From the NCBI GenBank assembly GCA_031254035.1, contig JAIRVF010000099.1, positions 1-64,000 of the forward strand: a stretch of 64,000 nucleotides of DNA. Reading direction: 5' to 3'. The translations under genes and the position numbers were made by a program. This DNA comes from Paenibacillus sp. GTDB lineage: Bacteria; Bacillota; Bacilli; Paenibacillales; Paenibacillaceae. The stretch's first letter is position 1. The number at the start of each line of letters is the position of its first letter. The notes below the pieces were generated by a model that saw only the letters and a list, made by a program, of their open reading frames with translations, made no database searches and was not told the DNA's origin. This document shows positions 17,090 through 25,982 of this stretch, in pieces.

Positions 17090-17908
17090 ATGCATTCACA
17101 TTCAGTTATTTCAAAAGATGGTACGTCTATTGCCTATGATCGCGTTGGTCAAGGGCCGTCACTCATTCTGGTAGCGGGAGCATTCAGCTACCGTAAATTC
17201 CCCGGTCAGGTGCAGCTGGCTAATTTGTTGTCAGAACATTTTACTGTCTACAATTACGATCGTCGCGGACGTGGCGATAGCGGGGATGCATCAACATATA
17301 CGATTGAGCGTGAGATCGAAGATCTTCAGGCGATGATTGATGAAGCCGGTGGATCAGCCTATGTGTGGGGATTGTCATCCGGAGCAATTCTAGCTTTGCA
17401 GACTGCGGCGAGGGGGGCGAATATTAAAAAGCTTGTCTTGCATGAACCTCCCCTTGTCGTCGATGATGCCGGTCACAAACCGCCAGAAGATTTCACTAAG
17501 CAGGTGTCAGTACTAATGTCCTCGAACCGCCGTAGCGAGACCGTTAAATATTTTATGACCAAGGGGATGGGGGCGCCTTCGTTTGTGGTTAGCATGATGA
17601 GAATGATGCCAGGCGTATGGTCCAACCTGACGGCGCTTGCTCATACGCTGCCTTACGATGCGGCTTTGCTCGATGGATATATGGATGGGAAGGCCCTGCC
17701 TAAAAACTTGTGGGATACGGTGAAGATGCCTACGCTTGTCATCGAAGGAACGGAGAGCCCGATTGCGCTGCGCCATGCCGCCCAGTCATTATCGGACGTA
17801 CTTCCGAATGCAAGGCTGCTGAGTAAAAAGGGACTCGGTCATACTAAAAAACTCAATACCAAGCAGGTTTCATCCGAGCTCGAAGCGTTTTTTAGTAATG
17901 CACAATAA
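17090..17908 (+). CDS. Alpha/beta hydrolase
   Basis: The protein (272 aa) is a single-domain alpha/beta hydrolase. Visible elements are the oxyanion region VAGAF, the YDRRGRGDS block, the nucleophile elbow GLSSG (Ser near residue 96) and a C-terminal His in GLGHTKKL. No signal peptide, so it is cytoplasmic. It has AAGGAG upstream of the ATG. It leads a run of small genes with the YCII protein and ECF sigma factor 67 bases on, which suggests co-regulation in a stress or detoxification response. The substrate is not predictable. Confidence 0.88.
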   Translation: MHSHSVISKDGTSIAYDRVGQGPSLILVAGAFSYRKFPGQVQLANLLSEHFTVYNYDRRGRGDSGDASTYTIEREIEDLQAMIDEAGGSAYVWGLSSGAILALQTAARGANIKKLVLHEPPLVVDDAGHKPPEDFTKQVSVLMSSNRRSETVKYFMTKGMGAPSFVVSMMRMMPGVWSNLTALAHTLPYDAALLDGYMDGKALPKNLWDTVKMPTLVIEGTESPIALRHAAQSLSDVLPNARLLSKKGLGHTKKLNTKQVSSELEAFFSNAQ

Positions 17909-17975
17909 CCGATCATTCAAACATTCACACGTACAGGGTTCGATATTGAATTTAATATGAGGAGAGAAAAAACTT

Positions 17976-18410
17976 ATGAGATTTATGATGATTGTCAAAG
18001 CCACAACTGATTCAGAGGCTGGAGCTATGCCCAGCCAAGAGCTTATCGATGCGATGCAGAAGTATAACGAGGAATTGGTGAAGGCTGGCGTACTATTAGC
18101 GGCGGATGGACTACAGCCTAGCTCAAGCGCAATCCGGATCTCTTATCCGGAGCCTGGAGGCAAACCGAAAATGGTTGACGGTCCGTTTACAGAGGCAAAA
18201 GAGCTAATTGCTGGATATACGCTGATTGAGGTCAAATCGAGGGAAGAAGCGATTGAATGGGCTTTACGTATGCCTGATCCCCATGGATTTGGACAGGGAG
18301 AAATTGAGCTTAGGCAGGTGTTCGAAGTTGAGGATCTTATGGATAATCCCGACACGCTGGCCAAAGAAACGGCGCTTCGCAAACAGGCCCTGGAGCAGAA
18401 GAAAGCGTGA
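17976..18410 (+). CDS. YCII-related domain protein
   Basis: The protein (144 aa) has the YCII/DGPF fold: MRFMMIVKAT at the start, the GGKPKMVDGPFTEAKELIAGY block that names the family, and a C-terminal EIELRQVFEVED strand. Such proteins are found directly upstream of ECF42-type sigma factors. Here the TGA stop overlaps the GTG start of the sigma gene (GTGA), a translational coupling. It presumably modulates or is regulated by that sigma factor. Confidence 0.9.
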   Translation: MRFMMIVKATTDSEAGAMPSQELIDAMQKYNEELVKAGVLLAADGLQPSSSAIRISYPEPGGKPKMVDGPFTEAKELIAGYTLIEVKSREEAIEWALRMPDPHGFGQGEIELRQVFEVEDLMDNPDTLAKETALRKQALEQKKA

Positions 18411-19672
18411 GTTCATACCAGACTCATCGAACTATTGATGCGATATGGAGGATGGAGTCAGCGAAGCTTATTGCAGCACTGATGCGAATGGTGAGGGATG
18501 TAGCCCTCGCGGAAGATCTTGCTCAAGATGCTCTGGTGATTGCCCTTGAACGGTGGCCAGAGACCGGCATTCCAGACAATCCGGGGGCTTGGCTGATGAC
18601 GACCGCGAAGCGGCGAGCCATTGATTTTATGCGAAGGAACAAGCTGCGCGATCAGAAGTACGGAGAGATTAGCCGAACGGCGCCTTTATATACAGAGGAT
18701 GATGTAGATCTTCATTTGGATGGGGAGATCAGCGATGATCTCCTTCGCCTGATCTTTATGACCTGTCATCCGGTACTATCACAGGATGCCCGGGTAGCCC
18801 TGACGCTTCGTCTATTATGCGGACTTACTACGGATGAAATTGCACGCTCATTCCTTGTAGCTGAGTCTACTGTGGCCCAGCGGATCGTGCGGGCTAAGAG
18901 AACCCTTAGCGCCGAGAAGGTCCCTTTTGAAGTGCCTACAGGGGAGGAACTGAATAATCGTATGGCTGCAGTACTTGAAGTCATCTATTTGATGTTCAAT
19001 GAAGGGTACTCAGCGACCTCTGGGGAGCACTGGATTCGACCTTTACTATGTCAAGAAGCGCTTAGACTGGGACGCATACTGGCTGAGATCGCACCTGATG
19101 AACCGGAAGCTCACGGGCTGGTCGCGCTTATGGAGATTCAAGCTTCGCGACTGAAGACACGGATTAACGCTGAGGGGGAACCAATCCTTCTTATGGATCA
19201 AAATCGTGCGAAATGGGATCAACTGCTAATTCGCCGCGGTATGACGGCACTGGAGCGGAGCCGGAAGCTAGAACGGCCGCTAGGGCCTTACTCGCTGCAG
19301 GCTGCTATATCCGTTTGTCATGCCCAGGCGCATTCCGTAGCTGAGACGGATTGGATTCGCATCGCGGCTCTTTACGAAGCACTAGCCAGGTTAGCGCCCT
19401 CGCCTGTCGTAGAATTGAACCGTGCAGTTGCTATATCGATGGCATTTGGTCCAGCCTTCGGGCTGCAGATTGTTGACGAGCTGAATAGTGAACCTTCCTT
19501 AAAGGGATATCACCTGCTCCCAAGCGTCCGTGCTGATTTGCTTGCAAAACTGGGAAGGTATGATGAAGCTCGAACAGAATTTGAACGCGCTGCATCGATG
19601 ACCCGGAATACTCGTGAGCGGGAGCTACTGCGTAGGCGGGCAGCTGAATGCGAATCGGGTACATATAAATAA
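18407..19672 (+). CDS. ECF RNA polymerase sigma factor, YCII-linked (ECF42-like, DUF6596 C-terminus)
   Basis: The protein (421 aa) has sigma region 2 (VRDVALAEDLAQDALVIALE, then AWLMTTAKRRAIDFMRR) and region 4 (LTLRLLCGLTTDEIARSFLV), followed by a long C-terminal helical DUF6596/TPR-like extension of about 240 residues (RRGMTALERS, LYEALARLAPSPVVELNRAVA). ECF42 members lack an anti-sigma factor, and their C-terminal extension controls activity. The GTG start overlaps the YCII stop. A second YCII gene follows, so the sigma factor is bracketed by two homologues. Confidence 0.92.
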   Translation: MSSYQTHRTIDAIWRMESAKLIAALMRMVRDVALAEDLAQDALVIALERWPETGIPDNPGAWLMTTAKRRAIDFMRRNKLRDQKYGEISRTAPLYTEDDVDLHLDGEISDDLLRLIFMTCHPVLSQDARVALTLRLLCGLTTDEIARSFLVAESTVAQRIVRAKRTLSAEKVPFEVPTGEELNNRMAAVLEVIYLMFNEGYSATSGEHWIRPLLCQEALRLGRILAEIAPDEPEAHGLVALMEIQASRLKTRINAEGEPILLMDQNRAKWDQLLIRRGMTALERSRKLERPLGPYSLQAAISVCHAQAHSVAETDWIRIAALYEALARLAPSPVVELNRAVAISMAFGPAFGLQIVDELNSEPSLKGYHLLPSVRADLLAKLGRYDEARTEFERAASMTRNTRERELLRRRAAECESGTYK

Positions 19673-19782
19673 TTTTTCGCTCATGTCGATAACGAGGTTC
19701 TCTGTTCGTCGTGTTAGTAGGGAAGGGGATGGTAACGAACTGCTGTCTCAAGTCATCTTCCCACAGAAGGGAGACACCCCAT

Positions 19783-20214
19783 ATGCGATATATGTTAATA
19801 GTGAAAGCGAACGGATTTTCGGAGACTGGGGTCAATCACGGTCAGGAACACGTCGATACGATGATGAATTACAAGAAATCTTTGGCCATAGTCGGTGCGC
19901 TTCTAGCCGCTGAAGAGCTTCAGCCCAGTGCAAGCGGGATCAGGGTATGTTATCCGCCGGGTGGCGGAGAGCCGGAGATACAGGTGGGCCCTTTTTCGGC
20001 AGATCAAGAGCTCGTTGCAGAATATGTACTAATCGATGTAAGGACAGAGAAAGAGGCTTTGGAATGGGCTCTTAGGATACCAATTCGACTAGGTGTTAAG
20101 AGTACGATCGAAATTCGAAGGCTCGAAGAAAAGACGGAGTGCCTACTGGATGCTGGCACAAAGGTCATGGAAGCTAATTTAAAGGATCATCTCCACATGT
20201 TAAGAAAATTTTAA
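19783..20214 (+). CDS. Second YCII-related protein
   Basis: The protein (143 aa) starts MRYMLIVKANGFSE and has the family block PGGGEPEIQVGPFSADQELVAEY, with VGPF replacing the usual DGPF. The Asp change is notable because that residue is usually conserved. The ATG at 19783 follows AGAAGGGAG; a longer frame to 19711 lacks a ribosome site. It is a divergent paralogue of the protein at 17976. Confidence 0.85.
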   Translation: MRYMLIVKANGFSETGVNHGQEHVDTMMNYKKSLAIVGALLAAEELQPSASGIRVCYPPGGGEPEIQVGPFSADQELVAEYVLIDVRTEKEALEWALRIPIRLGVKSTIEIRRLEEKTECLLDAGTKVMEANLKDHLHMLRKF

Positions 20215-20229
20215 AGGAGTGTATGAAAA

Positions 20230-20571
20230 ATGAATCAGGAAGTACCCAATTTTATTGAAGCATTGAAGGAACCTTGGCATAAGGGATTTACCCTCAGACT
20301 GCGTGACGTAGTTCACCAAGCGATCCCGGATGTGCATGAACGTATTCAATATAAGAAACCTCACTTTTTAAAAAACGGTAAATATGCAGCGGCGATCTCA
20401 ACCTCGAAAGAAGCAGTTAGCTTCACTATTTTTAATTGTTCAGATTTAGAGTTCCCGGAGGGAATGTTCGAAGGCCCGCCGGAAAGAAAGACGCTGAAGC
20501 TTCGTCAAGGCGATACGGTTGATCCCGAGCAACTGGTGTTACTGGTCAGCGAAGCTTCTAGCTCGCTTTAA
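20230..20571 (+). CDS. DUF1801-family protein
   Basis: The protein (113 aa) has the DUF1801/YdhG-like pattern: FIEALKEPWHKGFTLRLRDVV, PDVHERIQYKKPHF (the typical IxWxxPxF-like block) and a C-terminal hydrophobic helix. Function is unknown for the family. It follows the YCII gene by 15 bases with an AAAGGAG ribosome site, so it is likely part of the same transcript. Confidence 0.8.
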   Translation: MNQEVPNFIEALKEPWHKGFTLRLRDVVHQAIPDVHERIQYKKPHFLKNGKYAAAISTSKEAVSFTIFNCSDLEFPEGMFEGPPERKTLKLRQGDTVDPEQLVLLVSEASSSL

Positions 20572-20740
20572 ATGTAAAGTCATCGCGGCATAATCGCTAT
20601 TGGTAGGAATTTGAACAAAATTAATTTTGCAGCATGTCGATTTTCTTGTCTCGCGTACGTTGTATTTATAGGGGCAGGATCACGGAGCGGATAAATCGTC
20701 TGTAATCCTAGCACAACTAAATTTAGAGAGGAAGATTCAT

Positions 20741-21145
20741 ATGAATATGAAAGCAAATTTAACTCCGTATATCGTTTCGACAGATGCTAGAGCGCAAGCC
20801 GAATTCTATATCCAAGCATTGGGTGGCGAGATTCAATCGGTGATGACACACAGTGAGCTGCCCGGCGCGGCTGAAGAGATTAAGGACAAAGTGATGCACA
20901 TGGTGCTGTCGGTAGCCGGAGAGAACGTGCTGTTCCTGTCTGATGCCTTCGGTCCGGTCGGTACGGAAGGCAGTATTGCGTTTGGATTAAACTTTGGCGA
21001 TGTGGATATGGCACGCCAAGCCTTTGCTAACCTCGCCGAGGGTGGCACGGTGATTTATTCGTTGGAACTGCAGCCATGGGGAGCGCACTACGGCGAGGTC
21101 GTAGACAAGTTCGGGATCAAATGGATGATCGTGCAGCAAGGTTAA
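20741..21145 (+). CDS. VOC-family (PhnB-like glyoxalase) protein
   Basis: The protein (134 aa) has a PhnB-type VOC fold: LTPYIVSTDARAQAEFYIQAL, then GGEIQSVMTH, VMHMVLSVAG, a GSIAFGLNFGDVD block and PWGAHYGEVVDKFGIKWMI. These dimeric barrels bind metal and act on small molecules, and they are frequent neighbours of ECF/YCII genes. It has a GAGAGGAAG ribosome site, and a terminator follows at 21198. Confidence 0.9.
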   Translation: MNMKANLTPYIVSTDARAQAEFYIQALGGEIQSVMTHSELPGAAEEIKDKVMHMVLSVAGENVLFLSDAFGPVGTEGSIAFGLNFGDVDMARQAFANLAEGGTVIYSLELQPWGAHYGEVVDKFGIKWMIVQQG

Positions 21146-21197
21146 GTCTATTTCGAGTAAGGTTCCAAGGCAAGCTCGCCCAAAAGATTGTATTTGA

Positions 21198-21232
21198 AGC
21201 CCTAAGGATAACGAGTCCTGAGGGCTTTTTGT
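21198..21232 (+). terminator. Rho-independent terminator
   Basis: AGCCCTAAGGA, loop, TCCTGAGGGCT then TTTTTG. Confidence 0.8.
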
Positions 21233-21355
21233 TATAGATATAGAGTTATCTAGCTACGCTATCCTCTACAGTTTCGGGGTTTTTGCGTTCACATGACAGG
21301 AATTTATGGTACAAACATGAAATAAATATAAGAGATAGGGGAAGGGGGGGAGCTG

Positions 21356-22306
21356 ATGAAAATGAAAAAGGTAGATATCGATGAATTAACCCGTTCCGGG
21401 GTCATTTTTTTTAACTCCAAGCTGGAGATGCTGGAAGACCTGCCGTGCAAAATGTATAGAATGGACAAGCTAAGCAGCTTGTGGGTGCATTTTCATGATT
21501 ATTTTCAAATCTGGTATGTGTCCAAGGGCGAATTCTTACATACGATGGGCGGGCAGGAGTATCACATTACAAAGGGAAACATGTTTGTCGTTCCTCCTTT
21601 TACGGAACATCGTATACAAGCCCCGCCTGAGCAAGAGGTTGAAATTTGGGGATGCGAATTCCTGCCGACATTCGTTAACGAGCGTTTTGGCGATCCGTCG
21701 GGAGGACAGCCCTTTTTTGACATCAGCTATTTAACCTATTTTGAGCATGCTGAAAGCGTCAGTTCGTATCAAATGACCTTCGATGGGGTTACGGATAGCC
21801 GAATTCGCGGTTTGATGCAAGAGATGCTAGGGGAATATGAACGGCGTACCCCGTTTTTTCAAATTGTACTGAAGGCCCATCTCCTGTTGCTATTATCGAT
21901 CATCGTTCGCCAAGTGAACGGGGAGCTGGTGCAAGCCGGTTTTGAGAAGTCGGAAAAGTACCGCGATACGATGTCGAAGGTGGTTGAATATATCCAAAAA
22001 AACTCACACGAAGATATTAAGCTGGAGGATATGTGCACCATTTCGAATTTGTCGAAATCGACGTTTTGCAGCTTGTTCAAAGAATGGACAGGCAAGACCT
22101 TCAACCGCTATCTGATTGATCTCCGCATCAACAATGCGCTAGGGCTGCTGCAGCACCCGTCCTTAACGGTCACTGATGTGTGTTTCGCGGCAGGATTTAA
22201 CGAGTTGTCTTATTTTTGTAGGATTTTTAAAAGTTACACAGGCATATCGCCCAATCAGTTTCGCAAACAAGCCACAACGAAACAGCCTCAAAATTCAATA
22301 CGATAA
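21356..22306 (+). CDS. AraC-family regulator with cupin sensor domain (copy 1)
   Basis: The protein (316 aa) has an N-terminal cupin-like ligand domain (HFHDYFQIWYVSKGEFLH, ITKGNMFVVPPFTEHRI) and a C-terminal pair of helix-turn-helix motifs (EDIKLEDMCTISNLSKSTFC, then SLTVTDVCFAAGFNELSYFC) ending YTGISPNQFRKQ. It probably senses a sugar-type effector. It shares about 70 percent of its residues by eye with the regulator at 37000. It lies 201 bases upstream of two oxidoreductase genes transcribed the same way, its likely targets. Confidence 0.92.
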   Translation: MKMKKVDIDELTRSGVIFFNSKLEMLEDLPCKMYRMDKLSSLWVHFHDYFQIWYVSKGEFLHTMGGQEYHITKGNMFVVPPFTEHRIQAPPEQEVEIWGCEFLPTFVNERFGDPSGGQPFFDISYLTYFEHAESVSSYQMTFDGVTDSRIRGLMQEMLGEYERRTPFFQIVLKAHLLLLLSIIVRQVNGELVQAGFEKSEKYRDTMSKVVEYIQKNSHEDIKLEDMCTISNLSKSTFCSLFKEWTGKTFNRYLIDLRINNALGLLQHPSLTVTDVCFAAGFNELSYFCRIFKSYTGISPNQFRKQATTKQPQNSIR

Positions 22307-22342
22307 TCCTATTTTCACATACGATATTAAAATCAAATCATC

Positions 22343-22361
22343 CGCTTACATGATACCATGG
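22343..22361 (+). promoter_or_regulatory. Motif shared downstream of both AraC genes
   Basis: CGCTTACATGATACCATGG resembles CGCTTACATGCTAACATATG at 37980. Each copy lies between an AraC paralogue and the genes it may control, so it may be part of the target promoter. Confidence 0.35.
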
Positions 22362-22507
22362 CAGTAATTGGCTGGAAATGACTCATAGATGAAAGGCTGC
22401 TGCTTTGAAAAGGCGATGGTATTCATTTGGATGACGCTGCTCGGCCAAAATACTTTATGCAATCCGGGTCTGTCTTTACCGGGTTAAATAACCGGAGGGA
22501 ATTTGCT

Positions 22508-23587
22508 ATGACAAAAACGATTGTAGCGGTAATCGGCTGCGGTACCATTGCTAACAGTGCGCACATCCCGGCTTACGTGGCCAATGAGGGTGTCGAGATC
22601 AAGTATTTTTGCGATATTCGCAAGGAGCGGGCCGCGAAAGCAGTTGAACAGTATGGCTGCGGCACGGCGGTGGAGGATTATCGGGTCATTTTGGACGATC
22701 CTGAGGTGGCTGCGGTATCGATTTGTACCCCGAACAATGTCCACGCCTCGATCGCGATCGAATGCATGCGTGCGGACAAGCACGTGTTGTGCGAGAAGCC
22801 AGCCGCCAGAACGTATAAGGAAGCGCTGGAGATGCAGAAGGTGCAGCATGAAACCGGTAAAACGCTGAATATCGGCGTCGTAAACCGCTTCAATAAAGGC
22901 GTCAACATTATCAAGCAAATGATCGAAAGCGGAGAACTTGGCGAATTGTATCATGTTGTCGTCAGTTTCCGCTCCCATCGCTCGATCCCGGGACTAGGTG
23001 GAGATTTTACGACTAAGGCGGTCGCAGGTGGCGGAGCGCTCATTGACTGGGGCGTTCACTTCCTGGATATCGTTATGTACTGTGCGGGCGATCCGCAGCC
23101 GAAGACGGTGTCGGGACAGGCGTATTCCAAGCTCGGAAAAGATATGCCGAATTACGCTTACCTGAACATGTGGGCTGGTCCTCCGAACTTAGAGGGCAGC
23201 TATGACGTGGATGATTTCGTGACGGCGATGATTCGGACGGAAGGTCCGTCGATCACGGTGAATGGCGCTTGGGCGCAAAATATCGGCGTCGATGAAATGT
23301 ATATCGATTTTCTCGGGGACAAAGCGGGCATTCGTCTTCAGTACGGCAAGGAGTTTACACTGTATTCGGCGAAGCACGGCTCTTTGCTGGAAAGCACCCC
23401 AAAATACCTGCAGAACAATGCTTACCAGGAGGAGATTGACCAGTTTATTGCCGGCATTCATTCCGGAGAAAAGCTGCCGTCGCACATTGATACGGTGATT
23501 TTGTCGTCACAAATTATTGAGGCCATTTATCATTCCTCTGAAGAAGGTCGTGAAATATCGCTCCTGGAACAGGGAGTGCTGGGATGA
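22508..23587 (+). CDS. Gfo/Idh/MocA-family oxidoreductase
   Basis: The protein (359 aa) has an N-terminal NAD(P)-binding fold (VAVIGCGTIANSAHIPAY), the family motif CEKPAARTYKEALEM with the catalytic Lys of EKP, and a C-terminal alpha/beta domain (GGGALIDWGVHFLDIVMY; the His is the usual acid/base). It likely oxidises a sugar or cyclitol. The start ATG at 22508 follows GGAGGG; the longer frame to 22427 is not supported. The stop overlaps the next start (ATGA). Confidence 0.9.
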   Translation: MTKTIVAVIGCGTIANSAHIPAYVANEGVEIKYFCDIRKERAAKAVEQYGCGTAVEDYRVILDDPEVAAVSICTPNNVHASIAIECMRADKHVLCEKPAARTYKEALEMQKVQHETGKTLNIGVVNRFNKGVNIIKQMIESGELGELYHVVVSFRSHRSIPGLGGDFTTKAVAGGGALIDWGVHFLDIVMYCAGDPQPKTVSGQAYSKLGKDMPNYAYLNMWAGPPNLEGSYDVDDFVTAMIRTEGPSITVNGAWAQNIGVDEMYIDFLGDKAGIRLQYGKEFTLYSAKHGSLLESTPKYLQNNAYQEEIDQFIAGIHSGEKLPSHIDTVILSSQIIEAIYHSSEEGREISLLEQGVLG

Positions 23588-24426
23588 AAAGAATAGGTTT
23601 TATCGACTACTATCTGGATGAATGGCATGCGAACAACTACCCTGAATGGATCCGAAATGCTTCAGGCGGTACGATGGAGGTAGCTTTTGCTTATGGAATG
23701 AAGGATGCCGAGCAGGGGCTTAGCAACACGGAATGGTGTGCGAAACATGGCGTGACATGGTGCGCAGCGATTGAAGAAGTGATCGCTCAAAGCGATTACT
23801 TGATCGTGCTGTCGCCTGACAACCCGGAGCAACATGAGTTGCTTGCCGAGCTGCCGCTGGCTTCTGGGAAGCCTACTTACATCGATAAGACGTTTGCTCC
23901 GGACAGGGAAGCTGCGGTGCGTTTGTTTGAGCGGGCCGCGAAGCATCAGAACCCGCTGCATTCTTCATCAGCGCTCCGGTATGCTGCGGAATATGCAGAA
24001 GTTGAGCGCGCAGGAATCAAAGTAATCTCCAGCTGGGGACCGGGTGCGTTAGAAAATTACTCGATCCACCAGATCGAGCCGATTATCGCCCTGATGGGCG
24101 AGGACGCCAAGCGCATCATGTTTATCGGCACGGAAGCTGCGCCAGCCTTGCTGATCGAGTTTTCGAACGGCAGGCAGGCAACGATCCAGCATCCGGGTCA
24201 AGGATCTCCGTTCATGATGTCCATCAACTACGACTCGGGAGCTTGCCGCGTCGTGCAGCCGGTATCGGATTTCTTCCAGAGCTTTATCCGCGATTTGGTG
24301 AGGTTCTTCGAGACCGGAGAGGCGACTGTGCCATCCTCCGAGACCATTGCCGTTATAACCATTATTGAACATGCGCTTATTGCCGCCAAACAGCCTTATC
24401 AGTGGATAAAGCTGCCGGAGAGCTAA
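23584..24426 (+). CDS. Second Gfo/Idh/MocA-like oxidoreductase (short)
   Basis: The protein (280 aa) is shorter than the usual 330-390. It opens MKRIGFIDYYLDEWHANNYP, without the GxGxxG loop typical of its neighbour, and keeps the YIDKTFAPDREAAVRLF block, where DKT replaces EKP so that the Lys is retained. A C-terminal domain ends QPYQWIKLPES. Overlap with the upstream gene implies they act as a pair on one substrate. Paired members like this are common next to AraC regulators in Paenibacillus sugar loci. Cofactor binding may be altered. Confidence 0.8.
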   Translation: MKRIGFIDYYLDEWHANNYPEWIRNASGGTMEVAFAYGMKDAEQGLSNTEWCAKHGVTWCAAIEEVIAQSDYLIVLSPDNPEQHELLAELPLASGKPTYIDKTFAPDREAAVRLFERAAKHQNPLHSSSALRYAAEYAEVERAGIKVISSWGPGALENYSIHQIEPIIALMGEDAKRIMFIGTEAAPALLIEFSNGRQATIQHPGQGSPFMMSINYDSGACRVVQPVSDFFQSFIRDLVRFFETGEATVPSSETIAVITIIEHALIAAKQPYQWIKLPES

Positions 24427-24709
24427 TAAGCGGGATATAGTGAAGCAATCATTACCAAGGAGGATCGGTTCTTCGACGGAACTCTGATCGAAATTCTAAC
24501 AGATGGTGGCAGTCCAAACACAAGAAGAAGCTGGCGATATTCGCTCAGTTTCTTTTTTGCGTCTGAAGATTTCCTCTTGAAGCTATATTTCTGATGCCGC
24601 TACTCGGGATGAATAAGAACTTCCTGCGAATCCTCAGGTACGTTGGAAGGAGCTTTACAACGTATCACAATTAACATAACACAGCTTTCACGGATTCAGG
24701 TCTTTATGA
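24427..24709. other. Intergenic debris before the RHS fragment
   Basis: No gene. The last bases (from about 24690) read FTDSGLY in the frame ahead of the RHS core, as in canonical RHS proteins, but a short insertion shifts the frame before YLRARWYDP. Confidence 0.4.
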
Positions 24710-25480
24710 CAGTATCTTCGTGCAAGATGGTACGATCCATCAATCGGTCGCTTTATAAATGAGGATACGTATAAAGGGGATATAAAGAATCCACTTAGTT
24801 TGAATTTGTATACGTATGTTGCGAATAATCCGTTGAGGTATGTTGATCCGAGTGGGCATACGAATGCTAGCGTTAGATATACAAATGAAGATAAAGATAG
24901 TATATTGATGTTTCAACAGTTGTTTGCCACTGGAAAATCACAGAAAAATGCTTATATGATGCAAGCTGCTCATGATTCTGCTAATATTATCCGACTAAAG
25001 TATGAAGATAAAGTTTATAGGACAACTTTTGTAGATTATTATACTGGAACCCCCGCACAGAATAGGGGAACATTCTTGTACAGCGCTTCGATGTACAAAG
25101 AATTATTGTCGGGAAATGCCCGTTCAATATCACTTGCAGATGACCCGGTATTTATGGCGGCTGGCTTTATAGGTGGACCCGGTGAAGTGAAAATTATGTA
25201 TTCAATTTCTGAAGAGGCTGTAAAAGGTGTAATGAAGCAGTGGGGGAAGACCACAGGAAAAAAAGCATTAAATGCTTTCACAAAATCAGCCGAAAAGGGT
25301 TTTGTATCTAAACAAGGTTCAAATGGAATTAAAAATATATCTGGATTTAAGAAGGGAGGTAAATTCTATGATTTGGAACTAAAAGTAAAGAATGCTCAAT
25401 TTGATAATTTTAGAATTTATGGATATCAAGATAAAACCGGAAAATTTATTTTTGATTATTTTGGTGACGCATTGCACTAA
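24710..25480 (+). pseudogene. Displaced C-terminal tip of an RHS-repeat toxin
   Basis: The frame begins mid-protein with YLRARWYDPSIGRFINEDTY, then LNLYTYVANNPLRYVDPSGH, the conserved end of the RHS core after which variable toxin domains start. About 200 residues of variable region follow, ending FDYFGDALH. A TTG at 24800 is the only start-like codon and lies inside the core motif. The bulk of the RHS protein is missing and the join upstream is frameshifted, so this is an orphan toxin tip. The last 60 residues (GIKNISGFKKGGKFYDLELK and FRIYGYQDKTGKFIF) resemble RelE/ParE-type strands. That suggests an RNase or similar toxin, but this is a guess from pattern only. Confidence 0.8.
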
Positions 25481-25504
25481 AACTATGAAAGGATGAAGGG
25501 CAAA

Positions 25505-25825
25505 ATGGATACAAATAGCTTGAAACTTTTTGAGGAGAAGGAAAGACCATTTGAAAAAGCTATAGTGGGATTTTGGGAATATACGAATTCATGGAAAGAA
25601 GAGGAACCTTTTGAATTTCAACAAGCATTTAAAACTATGGATACATCTGAAATATCATTAATAAAAGAAAAAATTGCTTATGTAATAAATTATCGTTTTG
25701 ACGAACCAATTGAGTATATCCAAACAACACTAAACGTTTTCTTGGATGAGCGTTTAATAGCACGGTATCATTACCTTCAACATTTAAATGGTGAAATTAT
25801 GGATGATAGTTTAAGTTTTGTATAA
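25505..25825 (+). CDS. Probable immunity protein for the RHS toxin tip
   Basis: The protein (106 aa from ATG 25505; an ATG at 25493 adds four residues) is small, acidic and AT-rich like the toxin tip, and begins 24 bases after it, the usual place for a cognate immunity gene. It reads MDTNSLKLFEEKERPFEKAI and later FDEPIEYIQTTLNVFLDER. No family is recognised. A terminator follows. The role is inferred from position and size. Confidence 0.6.
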   Translation: MDTNSLKLFEEKERPFEKAIVGFWEYTNSWKEEEPFEFQQAFKTMDTSEISLIKEKIAYVINYRFDEPIEYIQTTLNVFLDERLIARYHYLQHLNGEIMDDSLSFV

Positions 25826-25871
25826 GGTTATGTATAGGTAGTGTAATTTTCAAAAAAGTGATTTATTTAAG

Positions 25872-25910
25872 CCACATGAGAGTTTAACAACTCCCATGTG
25901 GTTTTCTTTT
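25872..25910 (+). terminator. Rho-independent terminator
   Basis: CCACATGAGAG, loop TTTAACAA, CTCCCATGTGG, followed by TTTTCTTTT. Confidence 0.85.
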
Positions 25911-25982
25911 ATTGACGAATCCTTTTCTACTATTTAGTGGTGAATCAATAGGCTTGCCTATGAAGCCATGTTTCCACTACCG

